Notes under the pieces: model-generated
What the model was told of the DNA's origin: nothing
Database searches by the model: none
What the model saw: the letters and a program-made list of their open reading frames with translations, nothing else
Part shown: in pieces, positions 17,096 through 24,663 of the stretch
How positions within the stretch are numbered: position 1 is the stretch's first letter
Layout: each line of letters starts with the position of its first letter
Made by a program: the position numbers and the translations under genes
Source of the DNA: Candidatus Ozemibacter sibiricus
GTDB lineage: Bacteria > Muiribacteriota > Ozemobacteria > Ozemobacterales > Ozemobacteraceae
NCBI GenBank assembly: GCA_003327425.1
Contig: QOQW01000015.1
Coordinates: forward strand, 1-64,000
Direction of reading: 5' to 3'
Length of the DNA: 64,000 nucleotides

Positions 17096-19366
17096 TCAGC
17101 CACCGCCGAACAGGAAGTTGACGGCATAGCTGGCCAGCAGGAATCCCCACACCAGGACGACCAGCAGCCAGACGATCATGGTCAATCGCGCGCGCTGACC
17201 TTTCGATTCCTCGTCCTGTCCAGTGAGGATGCGCTTGACGTCGACGGGCGTCCCGGTCTCTGCGGCGGCAGCACTCGACGCGCCCTGGACGGCCGGGCGA
17301 TCCCGAGCCTCCGGCGGCGCCTGGGGAGCCCGCGCCGACGCCTGCAGATCATCGGCCATGGCTTTCTCCTCATCGGCGAGCAATTGTTCGACGGTGACCG
17401 TTTTTTCGAGCGCGACGGCGAGTTTTTCCGCGATCTGGTGGACGACGGCGAGTTTGGCCGGACCGAGGAGGCGGCCGGCCGTCTTGGCTGCGCGGAAGGT
17501 TTCGCGCAACATCTCGCGGTCGGGATTGGCGGCCAGCACGACCCCCATCTTCTCGATGAGTTCGGGGGTGCTTTCCTTGACGAAGGCCACGATCAGCGCC
17601 TCGCGAATCAGCGGAAAATCGACGAGCATGGTGGCCGGCATGGCCAGTTGCCGCTGCCTGGCGCTGGGCGAGCGCAGCAAACCCTGCAGCAGGCTTTTGA
17701 TCCGTTCCCGGTCGATCGAGGAGAAGATGCGGGTGGCGGTGACCCGGATCTTGCCATTCTTGCTCTGCATGAGCTGCGGCAGATACAGGGAGAGATACTC
17801 GGAATCGAGCTTCGACAGGGCGTCAATCGCGGCGCAGACTTCGTCGGGGTTCTCGGAATTGAGGAACCGCCGGATCATGCCCGCGTCTTCGCTGGTGCCG
17901 AAGCGACCGATGGCTTTGAGGAGGGCGGCCAGTTCTTTGCCTTTGGCTTCCCGCATCAATTGCGGGATGCGCGACCGGAAGGAAGAGTATTCCGCACTGG
18001 TGAGCTTGCCGAGCAATTGTACTCGCTTGACGAAATCCAGGTTTTGGTAATCTTCGATGGCGATGACGCTGGGGACAGCCGGCGCTGCCCGCTTCTGCTG
18101 GAGAAGAGACGGAGGATCGAGGTCCGGAAGGGCTTCCAGGGCCGGAAGAGAAACCGCCTCCGGGGGAGGGGGAGGAGAAGTCGGGCCAGCCGGCCCGGTC
18201 GCTCCAGAGGCGGTGGTCGACCCAGGTGCCGGCGTGCCCAGGGGGGCTGTCCCGCTCTTTGGGCCCGGAACGGGAACAGACCCTCCAGGGGCAGAGATGA
18301 CGGTCGAGATGGGGGGGGCCGCCCCTGGCAGCCCACCATCGGGGCCCTGCTCGGACGGCGCGGAAGCGGTGTAGGTCGATTTGAGCATCCGCTCTTCTTC
18401 TCGGCGGACTCGATCCTTGAGTTGATCGAGATACTCCTGTGCGGTTCCGGTGAAGATCCCTTGTTCGCACAACGCCCGGGCCACTCCCATCAGGATCCCT
18501 TTGACCAGGTTCTGGTGCTGATCTTTGAGCTTCCGACAGATCCAGTAGAGGCGGAACGGCAGATCGGGATGCGCATGGTCCTTCATGATCTGGCTGATCC
18601 GCATCAGGAGCTTGGGATCTGAGTTCTCGGCGACGAATCGCACCAGCAGCGATTCCACTTCGGAAAAGGGGAAAAGGCTGGCATAATGCAGAGCCAGATG
18701 CTGTTCGTGATGATTGCCCGACAGGAGCATGGCCGCGAGGTTTTTGAGAGCCGCGGCCTTGTCATATCGGTACAGCGCGCGGATGGCTTGCCCCCTGATC
18801 GCCGGCAGGGGGCTGGAGAGCAACGGGGTGATCAGACTCTGCAGGTTGCTCGGATCGACCACTTCGAGGGCTTCCAGGGCGCAGGTCAGAATGGTGGGGT
18901 CGGGGTGTCGGGAAAGTTCGACCAGATGCTCGGCATCCTGCAGGTTCCCGTATTTTTTGAAGAACAGGCAGAAGGTCGGCAGGATCAGGGCCGGATATTC
19001 ATACCAACGGGCGGCTCGCAGCAGATCGACGGCCAGAATGGCCTCGGTGTGTTCGAGACAGGAAACGGCCAGGGCCAGGTCTTCCAATTTGTCTTTCTGG
19101 GGAAGCAGTTTTTCGAGGTGGTCGGCCTGGACGACGACCGGCTTGCCGCGCAACGCGAGTCCGATGCGTCGCCAGGTCTTGCGGATCTGGAAGATGAGGA
19201 TCGGGTCCTGGATCTTGACCAGGGCGGCTTCGAGGAGAGGGGGGAGGTGTTTGTTCGGCGGCAGGGCCTCGATGGCCTGGAGAGTCGCCAGGATGATGGT
19301 CCCGTCGGGGCTGGCCAGCCCGGCGGCGATCTGATTGAGCGTCAACTGGGTCTTGGGGGAAGCCAC
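17096..19366 (-). CDS. Large HEAT-repeat protein with C-terminal membrane anchor
   Basis: About 756 aa from GTG 19366; an in-frame GTG at 19384 would add six residues. Residues about 10-340 and 450-640 are helical HEAT-like hairpins (for example HPDPTILTCALEALEVV). They are separated by a Pro/Gly/Ser-rich linker (about 350-440). An acidic, Ala-rich tail is followed by a single C-terminal helix (MIVWLLVVLVWGFLLASYAV). Topology is that of a tail-anchored cytosolic scaffold. Upstream of GTG 19366 a TGTTACCAT sequence ends exactly 6 nt before the codon with no well-placed SD, suggesting a leaderless transcript. I cannot assign a specific role. The gene follows the beta-barrel gene after 73 nt. 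Confidence 0.75.
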   Translation of the reverse strand: MASPKTQLTLNQIAAGLASPDGTIILATLQAIEALPPNKHLPPLLEAALVKIQDPILIFQIRKTWRRIGLALRGKPVVVQADHLEKLLPQKDKLEDLALAVSCLEHTEAILAVDLLRAARWYEYPALILPTFCLFFKKYGNLQDAEHLVELSRHPDPTILTCALEALEVVDPSNLQSLITPLLSSPLPAIRGQAIRALYRYDKAAALKNLAAMLLSGNHHEQHLALHYASLFPFSEVESLLVRFVAENSDPKLLMRISQIMKDHAHPDLPFRLYWICRKLKDQHQNLVKGILMGVARALCEQGIFTGTAQEYLDQLKDRVRREEERMLKSTYTASAPSEQGPDGGLPGAAPPISTVISAPGGSVPVPGPKSGTAPLGTPAPGSTTASGATGPAGPTSPPPPPEAVSLPALEALPDLDPPSLLQQKRAAPAVPSVIAIEDYQNLDFVKRVQLLGKLTSAEYSSFRSRIPQLMREAKGKELAALLKAIGRFGTSEDAGMIRRFLNSENPDEVCAAIDALSKLDSEYLSLYLPQLMQSKNGKIRVTATRIFSSIDRERIKSLLQGLLRSPSARQRQLAMPATMLVDFPLIREALIVAFVKESTPELIEKMGVVLAANPDREMLRETFRAAKTAGRLLGPAKLAVVHQIAEKLAVALEKTVTVEQLLADEEKAMADDLQASARAPQAPPEARDRPAVQGASSAAAAETGTPVDVKRILTGQDEESKGQRARLTMIVWLLVVLVWGFLLASYAVNFLFGGG

Positions 19367-19372
19367 GGGAGA

Positions 19373-19378
19373 ATGGTA
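19373..19378 (-). promoter_or_regulatory. -10-like element implying a leaderless mRNA
   Basis: Minus strand TACCAT, preceded by TGT (extended -10), ends 6 nt before GTG 19366. A transcript would start at or next to the start codon. Confidence 0.35.
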
Positions 19379-19438
19379 ACACACTCCCCGCTGGAAAGGG
19401 AGGGCGGGAAGGGAAAGGATCTGCCGCCCGCAGACCCG

Positions 19439-20353
19439 TCAGAAGCCGACGTTGGCTCCGATGTAGGTATAGGGATCTTTTTCGAGCGACAGGCCAAGCA
19501 CTTCGACCTGAGCGTGGCGCGATCCGAGCCGCAGCCCGGCATTGAACGAGGCCCGAGTCGACTCGTCCTTGTACAGATCGCGATAATTGGCGAATTTGCC
19601 TTCACAGAACAAGCTGACTGAATCGTTCCAGGCATATTCGAGGCCGACCCCGCTGACCAGGAATTGCTTGGGTTCGAGGGTCATGCTCTGACCCAGGCCC
19701 AGATCGATTTTCTGCTTGTCGGTGAAGCAGTATTTCAGATTGAGATACCCATAGAGGGCCTTGGCCAGCTTCTCTGAGATGGTCAGGTAGGCGTGTCGCA
19801 GATTCTCGATCTGCGACAGGTCGGCCCGGTTGAGTTCGTAGGCGTCCATGGGGGCGAACGAGAAGCCCATGCACAGGTCCTGCTCGGCGTTGTGCGTCGA
19901 GTATTTCATGCCGAAGGTCGTTGAATCCTCGTAATACGTGAGCCCGCCGAGATAGGGAGCAGCCGATCGTTCGTAGCGCAGGTTGAGAACCGTCAACTCG
20001 AGATTGGGTCGCGCTTGATACGCCAGTCCCGTGAAATGCTCATTCTTCGACAACCGGTACCGGGTGCGGTTGAGCGTGAGATCACGCTTGGTGATACCGC
20101 CTTTATAGGTCGCCACGACCGTCCGATCTTCCTGGAAATCCGGCGTCGGAATGGTGATCAAACCGGTGGTTCCTGACAGCGTCGTCCCCAGGTGCATCGG
20201 TTTGTACACCGGCAATTGATCGGCCTCCGGATCGACCGTCAGAATCTGCCCGAACGATGTTGGGGAAAGGAGCAAACCGTACAAAAGGATGATCGCAATC
20301 TGTTTCACCCCTCGAAACATGGCAGAGGATGTACGCATTCCCATCTCGTTCAC
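19439..20353 (-). CDS. Outer-membrane beta-barrel protein, YjbH-like
   Basis: 304 aa with a signal peptide of about 35 residues ending near SFG-QILT. The N-terminal mature part contains SGTTGLITIPTPDF, the glycine-rich strand typical of YjbH and related outer-membrane proteins. The rest alternates polar and hydrophobic residues in about ten strand pairs. It ends IGANVGF with a terminal Phe, the usual outer-membrane assembly signal. The GTG start overlaps the stop of the upstream lipoprotein gene (GTGA, 20350-20353), so the two are probably made together. YjbH-like proteins are tied to exopolysaccharide export in other bacteria, but no such genes adjoin here. Confidence 0.72.
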   Translation of the reverse strand: MNEMGMRTSSAMFRGVKQIAIILLYGLLLSPTSFGQILTVDPEADQLPVYKPMHLGTTLSGTTGLITIPTPDFQEDRTVVATYKGGITKRDLTLNRTRYRLSKNEHFTGLAYQARPNLELTVLNLRYERSAAPYLGGLTYYEDSTTFGMKYSTHNAEQDLCMGFSFAPMDAYELNRADLSQIENLRHAYLTISEKLAKALYGYLNLKYCFTDKQKIDLGLGQSMTLEPKQFLVSGVGLEYAWNDSVSLFCEGKFANYRDLYKDESTRASFNAGLRLGSRHAQVEVLGLSLEKDPYTYIGANVGF

Positions 20354-20793
20354 CGCTTTTCGAGCAAGATGTTGTAGTTGAGAACAGGAGAAACTCCTGA
20401 AGTCTCGAAAAGACTCAGGTAGATCGTCTTGGATTTGAAGACAGTCGAATCTTCGGCGAATCGCAGATCGTATGTTCCTTGCCCAAGGTTGTCGAAGAAA
20501 TAGGTCCCATCCGAAGACGTCCGGGTTTTATCGATGAGGATGCCATCGGACAAAAGGCTGACAGTGATGGCTTCGGCAGGGGCGAGGGTTCCTGAGGCCA
20601 GGACCGTACCATAAATCAAATACGACCCAGAACCGACCACCGCATGTTTGGGGGAATAGTCTCCGTTGGCGGTAAACACTCCAACGGGCAGTTCGTTCCG
20701 GGTCTCTTTGCAGCCGATGAGGATGCTGGCGAAGAGGGCGATGGCGAACAGGCCGAGGGCCAGGCGGATGAGGTGCTGCCGATTTCCGAGCAT
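20350..20793 (-). CDS. Small lipoprotein with carboxypeptidase-regulatory-like fold
   Basis: 147 aa from ATG 20793 (SD GGGGG, spacing 6); a longer ATG 14 codons upstream lacks a good SD. A signal peptide with lipobox LIGC places the lipidated Cys near residue 28. The mature domain reads as a beta-sandwich of the carboxypeptidase-regulatory / Cna-B-like type: YLIYGTVLASGTLAPAE, later SSDGTYFFDNLGQGTYDLRF. Such domains are structural surface modules. It is the first gene of a two-gene unit with the beta-barrel protein, so they may form an outer-membrane complex. Confidence 0.72.
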   Translation of the reverse strand: MLGNRQHLIRLALGLFAIALFASILIGCKETRNELPVGVFTANGDYSPKHAVVGSGSYLIYGTVLASGTLAPAEAITVSLLSDGILIDKTRTSSDGTYFFDNLGQGTYDLRFAEDSTVFKSKTIYLSLFETSGVSPVLNYNILLEKR

Positions 20794-20901
20794 GATGTCC
20801 CCCTGTAAGAAAATGGCTGTTTCCTTCATCGGCATCGGGAAAGAAATCCCTTATTGCTGGTAGCATACCCTACCCTAGGGAATCTTCTCCTACTCCCCAA
20901 C

Positions 20902-21180
20902 TTAAGAGTCCATAGATGGCTTGAGGATTTCAGTAGTCACTCGGAGTAGCACGGCGACCACCTCGTGCGCCATGACGTGGCACCAATGGCAGGTCGAATA
21001 CCCGATCGAGAGGAACGTCGGCTTGTCTTCCGAGCGAGCCTTGCGGAAGGCTTCTTCGCTCCAGGGGTACCAATCAATAGGATTTCCGGCGTGCGGCAGG
21101 AAATACGGGCTGGCTTCGAACTGAAGCCGATTCAGGGGCTGCCCGGGAGGGGGCAGGATGGATTCCCGTCGGGATGGCAT
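20902..21180 (-). pseudogene. Truncated yyaL-type thioredoxin-domain gene (5' remnant)
   Basis: 92 codons, starting at ATG 21180 with SD GGAGAG. Residues about 17-73 match the N-terminus of the YyaL / DUF255 family: [20 protein letters not shown], then [13 protein letters not shown] with its CHWC thioredoxin-like motif. Full-length members are about 650-700 aa, but homology ends right after MAHE. The next 19 residues are unrelated and stop at 20902. No further yyaL sequence occurs in the window, so the gene lost roughly 85% of its length. The start and SD are intact, pointing to a fairly clean deletion or rearrangement. Confidence 0.8.
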
Positions 21181-21253
21181 GAGGTCTCTCCAAAGGTGGT
21201 CAGATTCGGGTGCGTTGTGGGGGTGCCGCGGGATGCAACTCTCAGGGGGTAGA

Positions 21254-21283
21254 GTTTCAATGAGGATACTCCTAATCGGTCGC
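21254..21283 (-). repeat. Single CRISPR-repeat-like 30-mer
   Basis: Read on the minus strand this unit ends in ATTGAAAC, the 3' octamer shared by many type I and III CRISPR repeats. It follows an AT-rich stretch with a leader-like TTTTTGAGAAATCCCCGG (21344-21325). Only one unit is present and no cas gene occurs in the window. It may be a degenerate array end or a coincidence. Confidence 0.3.
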
Positions 21284-21423
21284 CAGCGAAAGGCGCCGAG
21301 CGTACGAAAAATCGGCTTACCGGGGATTTCTCAAAAATTGCAGGTTTCCGGGGGCAACCATGGGGGCAGATCAATCGGCCGCGTTTTTTGCAGTGCACCA
21401 TCCGGCAGACCATGAAAATTTTT

Positions 21424-21499
21424 GGGCTGACCGAGGGTAAAAAATGGGAGATGAGCATCCGCAAACCATCTCCCGATCGGTGCATCGGGAGATCAGCCC
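21424..21499. repeat. Stacked, mutually exclusive inverted repeats
   Basis: GGGAGATG (21446-21453) pairs with CATCTCCC (21467-21474). The same central segment, as ATCTCCCGAT (21468-21477), also pairs with ATCGGGAGAT (21484-21493), a 10-bp stem with a 6-nt loop. An outer pair GGGCTGA (21424-21430) / TCAGCCC (21493-21499) can enclose both. AT-rich runs ATGAAAATTTTT and ATGAAAAATTTTTTT flank the block. It lies just upstream of the HU promoter, so it is not in the HU leader. Confidence 0.6.
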
Positions 21500-21528
21500 C
21501 AGGAATGAAAAATTTTTTTGATGGGGGG

Positions 21529-21558
21529 TTGACATCCGCAAACAATGCTTTTTATAAT
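21529..21558 (+). promoter_or_regulatory. Consensus sigma70 promoter for the HU gene
   Basis: TTGACA (21529-21534), 18 nt spacer, TATAAT (21553-21558), both hexamers perfect. It is the strongest promoter seen in the window and fits an abundant nucleoid protein. The leader to ATG 21612 is about 47 nt and carries AAAAGGAGAAGG. Confidence 0.85.
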
Positions 21559-21611
21559 CACTTCATCGTCCTGAACCAAAACCAACAACATCAAAAGGAG
21601 AAGGTACCTAC

Positions 21612-21893
21612 ATGAACAAAGCGGATCTCGTGAAGACCATCAGCGGCAAGGCGAAGTTGAATCAGACCACCGCCCAGAAGGCCCTCGAAGTCATGCTCGA
21701 GACCTTCAAGGAAACCCTCAAGAAGGGCCAGAAGATTCAGCTCATCGGCTTCGGCTCGTTCGAAGTCGCCAAGCGTGCCGCTCGCAAGGGCGTCAACCCC
21801 CAGACCAAGAAGCCCATCAACATCAGCGCCAAGAAGGTCGTCAAGTTCAAGCCCGGCAAAGAGCTGAAGGAAATGGTCGCCAAGGGCAAGTAA
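21612..21893 (+). CDS. hup: HU-family DNA-binding protein
   Basis: 93 aa, the standard HU length. It starts MNKADLVKTISGKAKLNQTT and contains the pattern GFGSFEVAKRAARKGVNPQT, the conserved beta-arm and FKPGKELKEMV at the end. It binds and bends DNA as a dimer to compact the nucleoid. Codons are strongly biased (GTC, AAG, CTC), as in highly expressed genes. It has its own consensus promoter and an intrinsic terminator, so it is a single-gene unit. IHF-type function cannot be wholly excluded but the sequence looks HU-like. Confidence 0.95.
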   Translation: MNKADLVKTISGKAKLNQTTAQKALEVMLETFKETLKKGQKIQLIGFGSFEVAKRAARKGVNPQTKKPINISAKKVVKFKPGKELKEMVAKGK

Positions 21894-21916
21894 GCTCTTC
21901 TTCTCTTCGATTTCAG

Positions 21917-21940
21917 CGCCCCGCGCAAGCGGGGCGTTTT
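21917..21940 (+). terminator. Intrinsic terminator after hup
   Basis: Stem CGCCCCGC / GCGGGGCG with loop GCAA, followed by TTTT. It lies 23 nt after the hup stop codon. Confidence 0.85.
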
Positions 21941-22143
21941 CTGTGTACCCCGCATCAACGCCGCTGATAAACGTTGCCGAGGCGGTCATCACCTCCGCCC
22001 GATTCCGACCACACCCCGATACCCCCGCGCACAGAGAAGCGCCACGCCAGCCACCTCGAGAAAAGCGCCCGGTTGGGCGGTCGGCAGTTCTTCCCTCGGT
22101 CTCGACCAAAGGAATTCATCCTTCACCTCTCTTGGTACTGGGG
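21941..22143. other. Intergenic region with no recognised gene
   Basis: About 200 nt between the hup terminator and the transporter promoter. Short open frames on both strands lack ribosome binding sites, family resemblance and the local codon bias. No repeat or RNA gene was seen. Confidence 0.5.
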
Positions 22144-22173
22144 TTTACCTGAAGGAAAGGTTTATGCTATAAA
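22144..22173 (+). promoter_or_regulatory. Predicted promoter of the transporter-TamB operon
   Basis: TTTACC (22144-22149), 18 nt spacer, TATAAA (22168-22173). The leader is about 40 nt to ATG 22220 and includes CGGAGGT. Confidence 0.5.
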
Positions 22174-22219
22174 CACCACGGCTTCCCCCTGAGACAGACC
22201 AGAAATGATCGGAGGTTCT

Positions 22220-24196
22220 ATGCCCGAGAAGAAGAATGCGGCTCCTGCCCGCGAGCATTGGGGATCACGGATCGGCCTGATTCTGGCCATGGCCGGCAAT
22301 GCCGTCGGCCTGGGCAATTTCCTGCGATTTCCCACTCAAGCCGCCAGCAATGGCGGCGGGGCCTTCATGATCCCGTATTTCGTGGCCCTTCTCCTTCTCG
22401 GCATCCCTCTGATGTGGGTCGAATGGGGTATCGGGCGGTATGGCGGCAGCCTCGGGCATGGCACCCTGCCCGGCACGTTCCACAAAATCGTGAAAAACCG
22501 ATGGGCGAAATACATCGGGGTCTTCGGGCTCGTGCTCTCGTTCTTCATCGCGGTCTATTACGTGTTCATCGAATCCTGGACCTTGTCATTCGCCTACTTC
22601 TCGGCCACCGGACGGTATGCCTCGCTGGAAGGCGCGACCTACGAAGCCCGCAGCAAGGAGATGGGCCGGTTCCTCCAGGAATTCCAGGGGCTGCCACCCA
22701 AGGTCAAACTGCACAAAGATGTCACGCGGGACCAGATCGCCCAGGTCCGCAGTCTGGTCGAACCCTCCGAAGTGCCGGCGAGTCTGCTGTACAATCCAGA
22801 CCAGCACGGCGCCTGGGACCCCGCCGACCCGAGTCTCGATCCCGAGCGATGTCCGTATACCGAGGTCACCCTGAGGGCCAAGTATTTCCCCGATTTCAGC
22901 CTCACCTATTTCTTCTTCCTGGTGACCAGTCTGGCCAATTTCTATTTCCTCTACCGCGGGCTCTCCGCCGGGATCGAACAGCTCGGCAAGATCGGCATGC
23001 CGATCCTGTTCGGGTTCGCGGTCGTGCTGGCCTTCCGGGTCATTACCTTCGGCACTCCTGAAGGCTCCTCCTGGAGCGTCGCCGACGGATTCAACTTCCT
23101 CTGGACCCCAGACTTCAGCAAGCTGGGCCAATCGGCGGTCTGGCTGGCCGCGGCCGGCCAGATCTTCTTCACCCTGTCGCTCGGCACTGGCGCCATCCAG
23201 ACGTACGCCAGCTACCTGACCAAGAAGGACGATATCGTGCTGACCGGCCTGGCGACAGCGGCTCTGAACGAATTCGCCGAGGTCATCCTGGGCGGCACCA
23301 TCGCCATTCCGGCCGCCGTGGCCTTTTTCGGGCCTCAGGCCACCGAGGCCATCGCCAAGAGCGGATCGTTCAATCTGGGGTTCCAGGCCCTGCCGATGAT
23401 CTTTTCCCAGATCTCGCTGGGCGGGTTCTTCGGGTTCCTCTGGTTCATCCTGTTGTTCATCGCCGGCATCACCAGTTCCGTGGCTCTCCTTCTGCCGCCG
23501 ATCACCTTCCTCAAGGACGAATTGAAACTCTCGCATGACAAGGCCGTCCTCTGGATCGGAGGGCTGTATTTCCTGCTCGCCCACGGTCCCGTGCTCTTCC
23601 TCGGCAACGGCGTCCTCGACGAAATGGACTACTGGGCCGGCACGTTCCTGCTGGTCATGTTGGCGCTGATCGAGATCATCATCTTCATCTGGATCCTGGG
23701 CCCCGCTCAATCCTGGAAGGAAATGCACTACGGGGCCGACATGAAGATCCCGCGCATCTTCCAGTTCATCGGGCGGTACATCACGCCGCTCTACATCCTC
23801 GGCATCTTCCTGGCGTGGGGATATCAGAACGGATGGAGTACCCTGATCATGGAAGGTGTGAAAGTCGCCGATCGCCCCTACATCTGGGCGACCCGCCTCG
23901 TCATGCTTCTGGTGATCGGCGGCTTCCTGCACCTCATTCATCTTCGGTTCAAGGAAGACGATCCGGATGAGACCTTCCTCACCCCCCTCGCCCTGTGGGG
24001 GTTGCCCGCCCTCGTTCTGATCGCCTCCTACCCCGGATTGCTGGCCATCAAGACCAACGCCCTTCTCTTCCTGGTCTGCTCGTGGATCTTCGTCATCACC
24101 TTGTCGGGCTTCTGCATCAAGACCATGCTATCGGTGCCCGCCAAGCGGCACGACGATTTTCCCGATGAGCAGGAAGCCGCCGATGCAGAGAGCTGA
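22220..24196 (+). CDS. Sodium:solute symporter of the SNF/NSS (LeuT-like) family
   Basis: 658 aa. ATG 22220 is chosen because CGGAGG lies 6 nt before it and inside a five-codon longer frame. TM1 carries the family motif GNAVGLGNFLRFP with the unwound, Na+-binding segment. About eleven or twelve hydrophobic helices follow. It is longer than LeuT-type bacterial members (about 500 aa) because of a hydrophilic insertion of about 100 residues at roughly 130-230 after TM3, plus a longer C-terminus. The family moves amino acids or similar substrates with Na+. The substrate cannot be read here. It overlaps the next gene by one base (TGATG). Confidence 0.9.
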   Translation: MPEKKNAAPAREHWGSRIGLILAMAGNAVGLGNFLRFPTQAASNGGGAFMIPYFVALLLLGIPLMWVEWGIGRYGGSLGHGTLPGTFHKIVKNRWAKYIGVFGLVLSFFIAVYYVFIESWTLSFAYFSATGRYASLEGATYEARSKEMGRFLQEFQGLPPKVKLHKDVTRDQIAQVRSLVEPSEVPASLLYNPDQHGAWDPADPSLDPERCPYTEVTLRAKYFPDFSLTYFFFLVTSLANFYFLYRGLSAGIEQLGKIGMPILFGFAVVLAFRVITFGTPEGSSWSVADGFNFLWTPDFSKLGQSAVWLAAAGQIFFTLSLGTGAIQTYASYLTKKDDIVLTGLATAALNEFAEVILGGTIAIPAAVAFFGPQATEAIAKSGSFNLGFQALPMIFSQISLGGFFGFLWFILLFIAGITSSVALLLPPITFLKDELKLSHDKAVLWIGGLYFLLAHGPVLFLGNGVLDEMDYWAGTFLLVMLALIEIIIFIWILGPAQSWKEMHYGADMKIPRIFQFIGRYITPLYILGIFLAWGYQNGWSTLIMEGVKVADRPYIWATRLVMLLVIGGFLHLIHLRFKEDDPDETFLTPLALWGLPALVLIASYPGLLAIKTNALLFLVCSWIFVITLSGFCIKTMLSVPAKRHDDFPDEQEAADAES

Positions 24197-24663
24197 TGCC
24201 CCTTTCCCCTGATGCGGTCCGCGCCCTGATGCGGAAGCTCCGCGAAGAAAGCGAGACCGGGCCTTCGTTCGACGCCGTGCTGGGCGAGATCGCCCCGACA
24301 TTCGGACGAGATGCGCCGCTGATCGAGGCTCTCCGGGAACGGGCGCGCCTGGAGAAAGCAGCCGATATCCTGGCGGCTCAGGAAGCCTGGTTTTCGGCGC
24401 TGGGCTGGTTCCTGGCCCGTCTGTTCATGTGGGGAAGCCTGGGAGGCGGGCTGCTGTGCCTGCTCGTCTGGGGGCGGCAGGCCGCCGATCCCTTCACCTT
24501 CGGCATGGCGGGAGCCGCCGTCTATTACCTGCTCGTCCAGCTCCTGACCCCGCGGCGCCTGGCGCGGGAGCGAGCCATGCTCGAAGCCCTGCGGGCGGAA
24601 CGACGACAGGAGATGCTGGCTCGCCTCGATGAGCTCGAACGGGAGTATGAGCGGTTGCGATGA
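24196..24663 (+). CDS. Small membrane protein with two helices and coiled-coil ends
   Basis: 155 aa. An N-terminal charged helical region (1-70) precedes two adjacent hydrophobic helices (about 74-94 and 98-115). A strongly charged C-terminal helix, RRLARERAMLEALRAERRQE onward, is probably a coiled coil. Overlaps of one base with the SNF transporter upstream and of ATGA with tamB downstream make it part of one translational unit. No family recognised. It might be an accessory subunit of the transporter, but that is only positional. Confidence 0.7.
   Translation: MPLSPDAVRALMRKLREESETGPSFDAVLGEIAPTFGRDAPLIEALRERARLEKAADILAAQEAWFSALGWFLARLFMWGSLGGGLLCLLVWGRQAADPFTFGMAGAAVYYLLVQLLTPRRLARERAMLEALRAERRQEMLARLDELEREYERLR

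Noticed and set aside
16414-17127. N-terminal extension of the PLP enzyme frame
   Set aside because: These 238 codons are antisense to the SH3 gene. The conserved start is MFRELATP at 16413 with an SD.
21186-21420. A CRISPR array
   Set aside because: Only one repeat-like unit and no periodic spacers. Reported only as a possible solitary unit.
21132-21545. Minus-strand frame of 137 codons across the scar region
   Set aside because: It overlaps the yyaL remnant and HU promoter, runs through the inverted repeats and has no RBS.
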